Positions 29,737 through 39,006 of a DNA stretch of 64,000 nucleotides are shown here, piece by piece; positions within the stretch are counted from its first letter, which is position 1, and each line of letters starts with the position of its first letter. A program made the translations under genes and the position numbers. A model generated the notes under the pieces. That model did no database searches. It had not been told where the DNA came from and saw only the letters and a list, made by a program, of their open reading frames with translations. This DNA is from CAVPNY01 sp963706905 (GTDB lineage Bacteria; Chloroflexota; Anaerolineae; Anaerolineales; UBA4823), in the NCBI GenBank assembly GCA_963706905.1, contig CAVPNY010000015.1, positions 1 through 64,000 on the forward strand, read 5' to 3'.

Positions 29737-30880
29737 ATGCGTTCATTTACCATCTTGCTCATCGCTCTCGGAATGCTGGTTAGCGCCTGCCAGCCTGAGC
29801 CGGTCAATCCAGCTCTCACAACTTCACCGAATGTGCCGAATTCTCCTGCTGCTTTATCCCCCACTCCTCCTGTTACGCCGACAAGTATACCAACTTACAC
29901 CCCAACGGTCACACCGATACCTGATACACCTACGCCCACACCTCTGCTGCGCACCACACTGCTCTTCACGGGGGTGATCGTGCCGGCGCGCTGCGTGCAG
30001 GCAGCCATCGATGCCAGGGATAATCCCGATTACCCTTACGAAGAGGTGCAGGAGGTTATCTCGCAGGCAGATTTGGCTGTTGGCACATTGAACGCCACAA
30101 TAAGCGATTACCCACCGCGGACTGGCTGCGTCTCGACTTATGTCCTGGTGGGGGGCGCAGAGAACGCCGATGCTCTTCAGCGAGCAGGCTTTGATGCGAT
30201 GAGTGTGGCAACCAATCACATCAAAAACTGCGGCCTGACAAATTGTGGCGACCGGGCTTTCTTCGACACGCTTGAAAACCTGCGGCGGGTGGGTATCCTC
30301 CCGATTGGTGCAGGTAAGAATCACACAGAAGCCATGCAGCCGGTGGTTATTGAGCAAAATGGTGTGCGCTTTGGGATAGTCTCCTTAGGACAGATTGAGC
30401 GAAAATCCTTTGCGGGTGAGAAGACTCCCGGGATCGCTGTGCTGGACGAGGCCAACCTGCGCGCAGCGATTGCTGATGCCCGCCGTGTCTCGGATGTGGT
30501 GATCGCCATGCCCCACTGGGGGCCAGAAGACGTGCCTATGCCCAATCCCTCGCAGCGCGAGCTGGCAAAAGTGGCGGTGGAGGCTGGGGCTGATTTAGTG
30601 GTGGGCAACCATACCCATGTTGTCCAGGCCGTTCAGGAGATCGATGGTGTGCCGGTATTCTATGGGCTGGGGAATTTCGTCTTTGATCAGGATGTGGACC
30701 GCGAGCACATGCAGGGGGTGATCCTGCTGGTCACTTTCGAGGGAGAGCGCCTGGTAGGATATGAGCTCATCCCGACGCATGTGGATCCCGATGGGCGCGT
30801 CCACCTGGCGGACGCTGGAGGAAGCGGCTGAGATTCTGACCCGTATCGAAAAGGTCAGCCAGTCTTTACCTCAGGATTGA
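29737..30880 (+). CDS. CapA-family lipoprotein, frameshift close to the C-terminus
   Basis: The N-terminus is a lipoprotein signal (LVSAC), followed by a Thr/Pro linker (about residues 30-70) and a CapA/PgsA-type metallophosphatase-like domain. Typical blocks are GIVSLGQIERKSF, VVIAMPHWGPED, GADLVVGNHTHVVQ and YGLGNFVFDQD. The first motif, usually GDVMLGR, is degenerate here (TGVIVPARC). As sequenced the frame stops at 30831. A shift near 30815 continues it through LEEAAEILTRIEKVSQSLPQ to a stop at 30878-30880, which fits the C-terminal helix of the family. CapA is linked to poly-gamma-glutamate capsule export in Bacillus, but most homologues have no proven role. Confidence 0.8.
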
Positions 30881-30881
30881 C

Positions 30882-31760
30882 TTAACCTTCCGCATGGTGA
30901 GCAAGGCGCATCCGGCGGTTTTGAACAGCGCCCTGCGCCGTTCGTCCGATCCAGGCTACGGCGAAGAAAGCCGTCGCGGTCAGCACAATGGCGGGTCCCG
31001 AAGCAATGTTAATATAGAACGAGAGATATAGGCCGATCACCCCAGAGCTCGCCCCAATTGTCGCTGCCAGGGCCATCATCACTGGCAACCGGTGAGTGAG
31101 CAGGTATGCTGTGGCGGCAGGTGTGATTAACATTGCCACCATCAGGGATACACCTACGGTTTGTAAAGACACCATGGTGGCGACGGCGATCAGGACGTAT
31201 AGCAAGTAGTCAAAAAAGCGGGACGGAATGCGCAAGGTGGAGGCCAGGGTAGGGTCGAAAGATAGCACCAGAAACTCTTTGTAAAACAGCAAGATAATAG
31301 CCACGATTAAGCCGCCAAAGATGCCGGTCAGCCACAGATCACTCGAGGTGACCCCCAGCACATCCCCGAACAGGAAATGTGTCAGGTCGGCAGTGTAATT
31401 GCGGACGGTGGAGATCAGGGCAATGCCGAGGGCGAACATCCCCGCAAAGACGATCCCGATGGCGGTATCTTCCTTGATTCTGGCGCCTCTGCTGAGCGCG
31501 CCAATCCCGATCGAGGTCAGAATAGCGGTCACCAGCCCCCACCAAAAAAGCGGTCCGCGGGCGCCATCTCCTACCAGATAACCGAGAGCAACCCCAGGTA
31601 AGATAGCATGCGCCAGTGCGTCACCAAAGAAGGCCATGCCGCGCAATACCATGTAAGTCCCGACCGTGGCACATACGACGCCCACCAGGAGCGCCGCCAG
31701 CAGTCCACGCACCATGAAGGGGTAACTTAAGGGTTCCAATAACAGGTTAAACAAGCTCAC
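30882..31760 (-). CDS. znuB: Zinc ABC transporter permease (ZnuB-type), 292 aa
   Basis: This ABC-3 family permease has about eight to nine membrane segments. Conserved stretches include GMAFFGDALAHAILPGVALGY near the N-terminus and VSLMVAMLITPAATAYLLT near the C-terminus. Members transport zinc or manganese. Zinc is favoured here because the operon begins with a Zur-like regulator under a Zur-type operator. It is the last gene of the four-gene operon, and its start overlaps the end of the ATPase gene by four bases. It runs toward the CapA gene and almost abuts it. Confidence 0.88.
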   Translation of the reverse strand: MSLFNLLLEPLSYPFMVRGLLAALLVGVVCATVGTYMVLRGMAFFGDALAHAILPGVALGYLVGDGARGPLFWWGLVTAILTSIGIGALSRGARIKEDTAIGIVFAGMFALGIALISTVRNYTADLTHFLFGDVLGVTSSDLWLTGIFGGLIVAIILLFYKEFLVLSFDPTLASTLRIPSRFFDYLLYVLIAVATMVSLQTVGVSLMVAMLITPAATAYLLTHRLPVMMALAATIGASSGVIGLYLSFYINIASGPAIVLTATAFFAVAWIGRTAQGAVQNRRMRLAHHAEG

Positions 31761-32611
31761 GCTTGCTCTCCCTCATCACAGCAAGTATCCTCCAGCGCCA
31801 GCCAGGTTTCACCAGCGCCGACCAGGTGTAGGTGATGACCATAGGCGAGGCGGAGCTGTTCTGGGGTAAAAATTTGTTTGGGATTGCCAAAACCGATCAG
31901 GCGGTGATTGAGCAGCATGACTTTCTCAAAGCGCTCGGCAGCCAGGTTGAGATCGTGCATGGCGATCAATACTGTGACACGGCGTTGCTTAAGGTTTTCC
32001 AGGATGGAAAAAATTGCTTCCTGGGAGGGTGCATCCAGGCCGGTAAATGGCTCGTCCATCAGCATCAGCTCGGCCTCCTGTGCCAGCGCGCGGGCGATGA
32101 ACATGCGTTGCTGTTGACCTCCGGAGAGTTCTCCAATCTGCCGGTTGACCAGGTCACCCAGCCCAACAACCTGCAGGGCCTGGTGAACCAGATCCCAATC
32201 GCGCGAGCCCGGCCAGCGCAGCAAGCCCAGCCGGCTGACGCGTCCCATCATGACGACATCCGCAACATTGACCGGAAAACGCCAGTCTACCAGACTGCGT
32301 TGGGGAACATAGGCGATGCAGATATGGCTGGCTGGGCCTCCGCCCGCGATCTTCACCTGTCCTGATGTGGCGGAGAGTATCCCCGCGATCACTTTGAAGA
32401 GGGTGCTTTTTCCAGCCCCATTGGGACCAACCACAGCGATGTGTTGACCGCTATCCAGGGTAAAAGAAATATCGTCAAGCGCCAGGTTTCCATTGAAACT
32501 GAGCCTGAGATTGGTAATTTCAAGGATGGGGACAGAAGGATCGTGTGGAGCACCGTGAGTGATCAACCCGGGCTTGCGGGTATCGCGGGGCGCACCCTGT
32601 TTAAAGATCAT
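31757..32611 (-). CDS. znuC: Zinc ABC transporter ATP-binding protein (ZnuC-type), 284 aa
   Basis: This is the cytoplasmic ATPase of the metal importer. Visible motifs are Walker A GPNGAGKST, signature LSGGQQQR and Walker B LMLMDEPFTGLD, with the H-loop in IAMHDLNLA. The first 25 residues before the domain are longer than usual and hydrophilic, so translation could start further in. It overlaps both neighbours by four bases, which implies coupled translation with ZnuA and ZnuB. Confidence 0.9.
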   Translation of the reverse strand: MIFKQGAPRDTRKPGLITHGAPHDPSVPILEITNLRLSFNGNLALDDISFTLDSGQHIAVVGPNGAGKSTLFKVIAGILSATSGQVKIAGGGPASHICIAYVPQRSLVDWRFPVNVADVVMMGRVSRLGLLRWPGSRDWDLVHQALQVVGLGDLVNRQIGELSGGQQQRMFIARALAQEAELMLMDEPFTGLDAPSQEAIFSILENLKQRRVTVLIAMHDLNLAAERFEKVMLLNHRLIGFGNPKQIFTPEQLRLAYGHHLHLVGAGETWLALEDTCCDEGEQA

Positions 32612-33576
32612 CGTAGCGCCTCCACGATCGCCTGAACATCAAACCGCATTAGCTCCAGGTAGCTGCCTGCCTCCCCAGATGCGTCAGTTAGGGTTCCAGT
32701 ATAAAGCGTAACCAGCCGGGCTCCGGTATCGGTAGCAATGCGCTGCGCCAGGCCCGGAGAGACGGTGGTACCGATGAAAATCGCTGGCACATCATACGCC
32801 CGGATGGCATCCTCCAAGGCAGCGACCTCCTCGGCTGAAGGCTCTGCAGCTACGCTAAAACTGGGTATGACTGCACCCACCAACTCGAAACCGTAGCGGT
32901 CGGCGAAATAACCGAGTTCCTGGTGGTCGGTGACGAGTTTGCGATTCTCAGCGGGAATCATGGCAACCTGTTCTTCGATCCAGGCATCCAGCGCTTGCAG
33001 CTCTGCTTGATAGGCTTCGGCATTCGCAGCGTAATTGGCAGCATTGGCCGGTTTTATTGAACTAAGCTTTGTTTCAATTATTTTTACCCAGGTTTCGACG
33101 TGCTGTGGATCGAACCACACGTGCGGGTCGGTGCCAGTATGTTCATGACCAGGTTCGGATGAATTGTTATCTTCCTCGATCTGGCGCAGGGGGATGCCTT
33201 CCGAGACAGAGACGATCTTGTCTTCCCCGGCATTTTCCAGCAGTCGTTCCAAAAAACTTTCCAGACCAGCCCCATTAATGAAAATTACATCAGCATTAGA
33301 AACCTTGATCAGGTCCTGGGGAGTTGGCTGATAAGTGTGCGGGTCGCTCCCCTCAGGTAGTAGCACACTCAGCGAAACAGCATCCCCACCGATCTGGCGC
33401 ACAACGTCGCCCAGGATCGTGGTGGTGGCAACCACGTTGATGGTTCTATCTGCACCGGATGGCAGGATTTCAGTGCCTGCCGCTGGAGTGCACGCGGTCA
33501 GCCAAATCAGCATTATCAAAACCATGACAATTGGCCAGAGAAATTGGCGGGATTGATTCTTGAAAGTTGCGCTCAT
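32608..33576 (-). CDS. znuA: Zinc-binding lipoprotein of ABC importer (ZnuA-type), 322 aa
   Basis: This is the extracytoplasmic metal receptor of cluster A-I. It has a lipoprotein signal (LIWLTACTP). Metal ligands characteristic of the family are recognisable: His in GSDPHTYQPTP, His in DPHVWFDPQH, His in LVTDHQELGYF, and a C-terminal Asp near residue 290. A short acidic/His stretch (EEDNNSSEPGHEH) corresponds to the His-rich loop of zinc-specific members. It lies second in the operon, between zur and znuC, with four-base overlaps on both sides. Confidence 0.9.
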   Translation of the reverse strand: MSATFKNQSRQFLWPIVMVLIMLIWLTACTPAAGTEILPSGADRTINVVATTTILGDVVRQIGGDAVSLSVLLPEGSDPHTYQPTPQDLIKVSNADVIFINGAGLESFLERLLENAGEDKIVSVSEGIPLRQIEEDNNSSEPGHEHTGTDPHVWFDPQHVETWVKIIETKLSSIKPANAANYAANAEAYQAELQALDAWIEEQVAMIPAENRKLVTDHQELGYFADRYGFELVGAVIPSFSVAAEPSAEEVAALEDAIRAYDVPAIFIGTTVSPGLAQRIATDTGARLVTLYTGTLTDASGEAGSYLELMRFDVQAIVEALR

Positions 33577-34025
33577 TTATCACCCTGATCATCATTTTGC
33601 TGGCATTCGGCGCATATGCCAACCAATTGCAGCCAGTGATGAGAAACATGAAAACCACTATTCATTGCGACTTTTTCCATCAATGGCTCTATGCGGTCGC
33701 CGCTGAAGTATTCCGCCCGACCGCAGGATTGACAGATCAGCAAATGCTGGTGTCCGGGTAGGTGAGCAATATAGGCGTGACAATCCTCATGCTGGTGAAC
33801 GCGCTCAATTAAGGCAAGCTCCTCCAGCTTGGCAAGGGTACGATAGACCGTGACCAGCCCGAGGGAGTCGCAGCGGAGGCGCGCCAGGTCGAAGACCTCG
33901 ATAGCGGTCAAAATGCGCTCGCTGTTGGCGATCACTTCCACAACTGCCCGCCGGGATTCGGTCAGGCGGTAGCCGTTCTTCTGTAAGTCAAGCAGCCAAA
34001 GGTCGGCAGGGTTAGACGAAGACAT
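33573..34025 (-). CDS. zur: Fur-family regulator, probably the zinc regulator Zur
   Basis: This is a 150-residue Fur-family repressor. The N-terminal winged helix contains LTESRRAVVEVI and GLVTVYRTLAKLEEL. The C-terminal dimerisation domain contains EDCHAYIAHLPGHQHLLIC and two Cys pairs (CQSC and CAEC) that form the structural zinc site. It is the first gene of an operon encoding a metal ABC importer, and the promoter is covered by a palindrome of the Zur type, so zinc-responsive autoregulation is likely. Mur or Fur activity cannot be excluded from sequence alone. Confidence 0.88.
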   Translation of the reverse strand: MSSSNPADLWLLDLQKNGYRLTESRRAVVEVIANSERILTAIEVFDLARLRCDSLGLVTVYRTLAKLEELALIERVHQHEDCHAYIAHLPGHQHLLICQSCGRAEYFSGDRIEPLMEKVAMNSGFHVSHHWLQLVGICAECQQNDDQGDK

Positions 34026-34051
34026 GCGGTTTTAATAGCACCGTAATGAAA

Positions 34052-34068
34052 ATGAAAATCGTTTTCAT
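34052..34068. promoter_or_regulatory. Zur-type operator
   Basis: The palindrome atgaaaa-tcg-ttttcat is perfect in both half-sites and extends to aatgaaaa/ttttcatt. It lies immediately downstream of, and touches, the -10 box of the zur promoter. It resembles the Zur boxes known from actinobacteria (TGAAAATNNTTTTCA). Confidence 0.82.
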
Positions 34069-34094
34069 TATATCTAGTTTATCATAGCTGTCAA
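34067..34094 (-). promoter_or_regulatory. Consensus sigma-70 promoter of the zinc operon
   Basis: On the minus strand TTGACA (34094-34089) and TATAAT (34072-34067) are both perfect and are 16 bases apart. Transcription would start about 35 bases before the zur ATG. Confidence 0.88.
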
Positions 34095-34129
34095 GAAAAA
34101 AACTCCCGCAACCAGCCGGCTGCGGGAGT
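34095..34129 (-). terminator. Terminator of the LysM gene
   Basis: On the minus strand a 9-bp stem (actcccgca / tgcgggagt) is followed by a run of seven T. It ends just upstream of the zinc operon promoter and insulates it from the LysM gene. Confidence 0.85.
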
Positions 34130-34153
34130 TTAAACTTTTATGGCGTGGTTTTG

Positions 34154-34885
34154 CTAGGGAGTATTGGTGAAGGTAGGCGTTGGCGCCTGAGGTGTCAGGG
34201 TGGAGGAAAGGCCGGGGGTGCGGGTGGGTAAAGGCGTGGCGATATTGACCGGGACTTTAATCACCTGGCCGACGAAAATCTCGTTGGCATTCTCCAGGGT
34301 ATCTGCGTTTTCTTCCAGGATGGCCTCCACGGTGCTGAAAAAGGTGGTGGCAATGGTCTCCAATGGATCTCCCGGTTAAATCATATATTCGATGATGCCG
34401 CGAAATCCAGTGGGGAGGGGTGTGGGTGTGTCCAGGGTCAGATCGGGGGGCGGGATCAGCAACTCATCCCCGACGCGGATGACGAAGTCAGTCATATTGT
34501 TCAAGGCCATCAGCACAAGCACGGATGTATTGAATTTCGTTGCAATCGAATCAAGCGTATCCCCTTCAAGAATGACATACACAAAAGGACCCGATGCGGT
34601 GGGGGTGGCGGAGGCGGTTGGTGTCTCTGTGATGGTGGGAGTGATGGTAGCCGTAGCGGTGGCGGTAGCCGTTGCAGTGGGTGTCGCCGTTTCTGTTGGG
34701 GTGGGCGTCGGCGTATCGCGAAACGAGAGCCCAGGTGAGTTGGGTCCGGTCAACCAGACGATCAGAACCACTATGCCAACGGCGACCAGGACGATGGCCA
34801 GGCCGCCTACCAGAAAGGGCAAGCTTTTCTGCCGTTTCTTGCGGTAGGAATCGATCACATTTTGGGCCGAGTCTTTGTCGCTCAT
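34154..34885 (-). pseudogene. Membrane-anchored double-LysM protein with an in-frame stop
   Basis: The N-terminus is cytoplasmic, with one membrane segment (about residues 23-45), then a long Thr/Pro/Ala linker and a LysM domain (about 100-147, VYVILEGDTLDSIATKF and GDELLIPPP). At codon 170 a TAA (34378-34376) interrupts, but the same frame continues as PGDPLETIATTFFSTVEAIL...GQVIKVPV, a second LysM. The expected codon before PGD in LysM domains is often Gln, and CAA to TAA is one transition. So either the gene is a recent pseudogene or the read carries an error. The first part alone would still make a one-LysM protein. LysM domains bind peptidoglycan. Confidence 0.8.
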
Positions 34886-35133
34886 GAATTTTCCTTTTTG
34901 ATTGAGATGTCTTTGCGATTGTTAAGAAATAAAGTATTGCAACGCGACGCCATCTCATTTTTAGCTTTCAAAGCGCGCTCAACTTGATTGCATGCCATGA
35001 AGCAGGATATTTTTGGTGATTGTACACTATTTTTCAAAAGTGTGGGGCGGCACAAACGGTTCTTTGGTGTTATTGTCTAGACAACCATTGGAGGATTGTC
35101 GGATATAATTTTTCTTGCTTCCAGGAGGTGAAC

Positions 35134-36069
35134 ATGCGCATCGTGGTTTTTGGAGCTGGTGGGGTTGGTGGCTATTTTGGCGGGCGGTTAGCGCAGGCGG
35201 GCGAAGATGTGATCTTCATAGCCCGGGGAGAACACTTGCAGGCAATCCAATCCAACGGTTTACGGGTGGAGAGCATTTGCGGAGATTTTACCGTCGGGCT
35301 AGTCCAGGCAACACAGGACCCCGGCAGTGTGGGGATCGTGGATGTGGTTCTTGTAGCGGTCAAGGCCTGGCAGGTAAGCGAGACTGCCGAGGCGATGCGC
35401 CTTATGGTGGGGTCGCATACGATCGTTGTACCTTTACAGAATGGCGTGGATGCGCCCGGAGAGCTCGCCGCGGTACTCGGAGAGCGACCAGTCTTGGGCG
35501 GACTGTGCCGCATCGCCAGCAGTCTGGTTGCCCCAGGTCAGATCCGTCACACGGCCATCCAGCCCCAGGTCATATTCGGTGAGTTGGGGGGTGGTTCCAG
35601 CCAACGGGCGGAACCGCTACGGGCAGCGTTTGAAGGTGCCGGGGTGGCGGCTGAAATTTCCAGCGATATCCAGGCAGCGATGTGGGCCAAGTTCCTGTTC
35701 ATCACCGCCCTGAGCGGGGTATGTGCTGTAACGCGTGCGCCGGTGGGGACAGTGCGCAGTTTGCCGGAGGCGCGTACCTTGCTAGAGGAAGCCATGCTTG
35801 AGATCGAGGCTGTGGCGCACGCCTATCAAATCGCCCTGCCAGTTGATATCGTCCCCAGAACGATGGCTTTCATCGATGGGCTGCCTGGCGATACCACTCC
35901 TTCGATGCAACGCGATATCCTGGATGGCCGTCCTTCTGAGCTGGATTACCAGAGCGGCGCGGTGGTCCGGCTCGGCGCGAAGCAACACATTCCTACACCA
36001 GCAAATGAATTTATCTATCGTAGCCTGATGCCTCAGGAGCGCCGGGCGCGAGGCGTGCTTCTAGGGTAA
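35134..36069 (+). CDS. panE: Ketopantoate reductase family protein (PanE/ApbA), 311 aa
   Basis: This NADPH-dependent reductase is expected to reduce 2-dehydropantoate to pantoate for coenzyme A. The start at 35134 is preceded by aggaggtg. The longer frame from 35020 is unlikely. It shows the N-terminal Rossmann motif GAGGVGGYFGG, the catalytic-region AVKAWQ and PLQNGVD, and the C-terminal helical domain with AAMWAKFLFITAL (Lys). The length fits. Many paralogues act on other 2-keto acids, so the symbol is provisional. A TATAAT box lies at 35104-35109. It converges with the redoxin gene, with a nine-base overlap. Confidence 0.85.
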   Translation: MRIVVFGAGGVGGYFGGRLAQAGEDVIFIARGEHLQAIQSNGLRVESICGDFTVGLVQATQDPGSVGIVDVVLVAVKAWQVSETAEAMRLMVGSHTIVVPLQNGVDAPGELAAVLGERPVLGGLCRIASSLVAPGQIRHTAIQPQVIFGELGGGSSQRAEPLRAAFEGAGVAAEISSDIQAAMWAKFLFITALSGVCAVTRAPVGTVRSLPEARTLLEEAMLEIEAVAHAYQIALPVDIVPRTMAFIDGLPGDTTPSMQRDILDGRPSELDYQSGAVVRLGAKQHIPTPANEFIYRSLMPQERRARGVLLG

Positions 36070-36570
36070 GTAACGGACGATGGTACAGCCGTATGGGAGG
36101 GTGGATGGCGGGTCGGGCAGCCGCTCAGCCAGCAAGGCCCCGACTGCATCGACTAAGAAGTGGCAGGTAGCCGTTCGCTGGCGAAAAGTTATGTCATCGA
36201 ACGCCCCCTGGTAGCGCAGGATGCCGTTTGGATCGATCACAAAGAAGTGCGGCGTAGTTTTGGCCTCGTACAGATCTGCAACAGATTGATCCCTGTCCAG
36301 CAATATCATAGGAAGCCCACGATCTTGAGCGGCCTGTGAGATCAATTCATTGCTCTCATTGGCATTGGAGGCGATCGGTAGAACTGTCACCAACTGACCC
36401 CATTTATCCAGCATGGGGATCAATTCAGCGTCCCGGCGCGCCGACCAGGGGCATTCAGCCGACCAGAAGTTAAGGATGGTGATCTGCCCACGGTAATCCG
36501 CCAATGAATGGGTACTTCCGCCCAGATCAGGCAGGCTAAAAAACGGTGCTAGTTGGTGGTTAGAGAGCAT
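36061..36570 (-). CDS. Redoxin-family protein (AhpC/TSA-like), 169 aa
   Basis: This thioredoxin-fold protein of the redoxin/AhpC-TSA group starts with PFFSLPDLGGSTHSL and has the first active-site region FWSAECPWSARRD. Only the N-terminal Cys of the CxxC position is present (CPWS). The C-terminal GCTIVRYLP resembles the GCTIKW end of related peroxiredoxin-like proteins and may give a resolving Cys. It probably reduces peroxides or acts in thiol exchange in the cytoplasm, since no signal peptide is seen. A degraded copy of its first 50 codons lies at 38163-38310. Confidence 0.8.
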   Translation of the reverse strand: MLSNHQLAPFFSLPDLGGSTHSLADYRGQITILNFWSAECPWSARRDAELIPMLDKWGQLVTVLPIASNANESNELISQAAQDRGLPMILLDRDQSVADLYEAKTTPHFFVIDPNGILRYQGAFDDITFRQRTATCHFLVDAVGALLAERLPDPPSTLPYGCTIVRYLP

Positions 36571-36737
36571 TGGTGCAGTCCTATGGGGATGATGCCAGAC
36601 CGGATTATATCGCGGGTAGATTAGATTTCTTAAGTTGTGGAACCTGTCATTGTCATTATGTTACACCCTCGTCCTACTGAGTCCTGATACAATTAACTGG
36701 GATTTTTTTTGGCACTGATCGAACAGGCGAACTGATC

Positions 36738-38201
36738 ATGGGTCAATTGTTTGAATCGAAACCTCTTCACCGGAAACGCTGGATCACCTGGACCTGGTTG
36801 GCGGCATTATATCTGGCAGGTGTGTGTCTGTGGGGTCATTTTTTTTCGTGGGGACAATTCCCCCTGGGTTTTCATGATTGGGCCCATATCTCCGGCCCGC
36901 GCCTGACTTTCTTGAAAGACGCTCTGGTCCAGGGTTTACCGCCGCTCCATATCTCCGACCCGGATCCTTCTGACCCTTACCCTTTGGGTGGGATCACCGA
37001 TCGTTTTCTGGCCATTCCAGACCAGATCCTCTCTCCTCAGGTTATCCTGCTGCGTATCTTGCCCATTGAGGTGTTTGTCGCCGGGAATGTTCTCCTGCTG
37101 TACAGCCTGGGATATGCCGGGCTGCTCTGGCTCAAGCGCAAATTTTCACTCTCCCTGGTCGCTTTCACTATCCTTTTCTTGCTTTTCAACTTTAATGGGC
37201 ACATCCTTGCTCATTTCGCCGTAGGCCATGCCACCTGGGGAGGCTACTTCCTCTTTCCCTGGTTCGCTATCCTGGTCTTCCAGTTGGTTGAAGGAGAGCG
37301 CGGCTGGACCTGGATTGCCAAAATGGCCTTGCTGCTGTTCTGTCATCTTTCTACAAGGTTCTTTCCACCAATTTGTATGGGCATTGATCTTCCTTGCTCT
37401 GCTGGCAGTGGCAAAACGGGGGTACTTCCTGACCGTTGGTGGAGGAGCATTATTTGCCGTGTTGCTCAGCCTGGTGCGTATCCTGCCGCCGGCGAGTTTG
37501 CTGGGACAATTCAACGACCAGTTCAAGACCGGTTATCCGACGCTGGCTGACCTTTGGCAGTCTCTGGTCACCGTCTATCCCCCCGGTGCCGAAACCTCCT
37601 CACTCTTAATGAGAAGAGACATCGGTTATTGGGAGTTCAGCCTGTATGTTGGTCTGGCAGGGGCAGTCTTCCTGCTCTATTTTGGCGTCTGGCGCTGGCT
37701 GAGCGCTCGCGCAGATCATGCACGCTATCAGAGTCTGGCTCTACCGATCTTGGGCCTGGTGGTGTTCTCCATTGGCCAGATATACACCATCGTCCGCCTG
37801 ATACCGATCCCCCTTCTGGACGGGGAGCGCGTCTCAAGCCGTTTCATGAGCCTGTCGTTTGTTTTCATCCTGATTTTCGCCGTGGTCCACTTCCAGGAAT
37901 GGCTTGACCAGCCACACCGCAACGCCTCCCTGGTGTACCTTTTTATATGCGCAGGTATCATCATCAGTCTGAACGATTTGTGGCAAAATTACCGGATCTG
38001 GGGGGTGGCTGAAACCGCCCTCGCCTTTAAGAAAGTGAATTTTCACCCAAAGGCCTGGGTGGTTGCCAATCACCCTGATCCGGTTTACCTGGGGTTGATC
38101 CTGGCAGGGGCGCTCTTTCCCTGGTGAGTCTGGGGGTGCTTTTATTTTTCACCTGGCGGTCCCATCGCGCCGACCAGGGGCATCCGGCTGTCGAAAGTTA
38201 A
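36738..38201 (+). CDS. Polytopic membrane protein (glycosyltransferase-like), two frameshifts
   Basis: This is a hydrophobic protein with about ten predicted membrane segments. After the first segment comes an outer loop with FHDWAHISGPR and DPDPSDPYPLGG, which recalls GT-C/YfhO-like membrane proteins with acidic residues in the first loop. The frame breaks near 37350 (KMALLLF passes to LQGSFHQFVW) and again near 38118. There the written stop follows GALFPW, but another frame continues as SLVSLGVLLFFTWRSHRA to a stop at about 38201. The last codons fall in DNA homologous to the redoxin gene. I do not know a specific function. Lipid-linked sugar transfer or polysaccharide assembly is possible. 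Confidence 0.6.
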
Positions 38202-38310
38202 GGATACCGATCCTCCCGCGAGTATCTGCCAGGGATTGGGTGTAGCCTTGCAGGTCGGACAGGCTGAAGGTCAGGGCAGGTCGGTGGTTTGGGAGTATTG
38301 AATCCATCAT
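38163..38310 (-). pseudogene. Truncated duplicate of the redoxin gene
   Basis: The minus-strand translation starts MMDSILPNHRPALTFSLSDL and continues with TQSLADTRGRIGILNF. It aligns with the redoxin gene's MLSNHQLAPFFSLPDLGG and THSLADYRGQITILNF. Similarity ends around the active site, and it extends upstream of the start (ccagac-ggattat) in both copies. It is a remnant of about 50 codons and too short to work. Confidence 0.8.
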
Positions 38311-38432
38311 TATAGGACCTTGCCAGACTGGATTATTTCACACGAGGATCGGGTTTCGTATGCGCGCAGAGACTTGCGCATCCATATTTAGAATAGCTTG
38401 ATTAACCTATCCAAATTCTAATGGAACCAGGC

Positions 38433-38915
38433 TCAATCGGGGCTCAGCGGCGGTCCAAGCAGGGCCATGTCATATTTCGCAAATATTGGCGCGAGCACCT
38501 TTGGGTCTGGCGGACCGTTCCGCGAAATTGGTCCAAACTCTTCATAGAACTTGTGTCCACCTCCAGGGGTATAAACTACGATGATCTCTCCCGGCTCATT
38601 CGTTAAATTGAGGAAGGCATGGGGAATTTTCGAGGGTAGATAGGCAAAGCCGCCTTCCTGGCAGTAGAAAATTTCGTCGCCAATTCTGATTTTGTAATGG
38701 CCTTTGAGAACGTGGATTGTTTCCTCTTGCTTATAGTGAACATGCAGAGGGGGGCCGCCTTTCGGTGCAACCTCGACGATAAAATAGTCGAATGCTCCAC
38801 CAGTATCCTCACCTGTGACTTTAAAAATGAGATCTCGGCCTGGGCCTGAATTGAGTCTCAAACCTTCTCCAGGGGCTAAAACCTTGAATTGATTGGTTAT
38901 CAATACAGTTTCCAT
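38433..38915 (-). CDS. Cupin-domain protein, 160 aa
   Basis: This is a single-domain cupin. Metal-binding motif 1 is seen in PPLHVHYKQEETIHVLKG (two His and a Glu) and motif 2 in YLPSKIPHAFLNL. The C-terminal extension (about 120-160) is polar, with FYEEFGPI. Such quercetin-dioxygenase-like cupins have varied or unknown substrates. The ribosome site aagagga precedes the ATG. It is transcribed away from a MarR regulator, with an 18-bp palindrome between, so it is probably the regulator's target. Confidence 0.82.
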   Translation of the reverse strand: METVLITNQFKVLAPGEGLRLNSGPGRDLIFKVTGEDTGGAFDYFIVEVAPKGGPPLHVHYKQEETIHVLKGHYKIRIGDEIFYCQEGGFAYLPSKIPHAFLNLTNEPGEIIVVYTPGGGHKFYEEFGPISRNGPPDPKVLAPIFAKYDMALLGPPLSPD

Positions 38916-38951
38916 TTCATCCTCTTTTCTTAAATCTTTGGCGAATTTATA

Positions 38952-38969
38952 TTATAATCCTTATTATAA
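38952..38969. promoter_or_regulatory. Palindromic operator between cupin and marR genes
   Basis: ttataat-cctt-attataa has perfect 7-bp half-sites and contains TATAAT on both strands. Its size and position fit a MarR-type operator controlling both divergent genes. Confidence 0.65.
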
Positions 38970-39006
38970 GCATCCTAACTATATTTGTCAAGAGGCTAAT
39001 TATCAG

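Noticed and set aside
34566..34847. Repetitive tract of alternating acggt/ggcgt units that might be a CRISPR or microsatellite
   Set aside because: It is the Thr/Pro/Ala linker of the LysM protein. No regular spacer-repeat structure exists.
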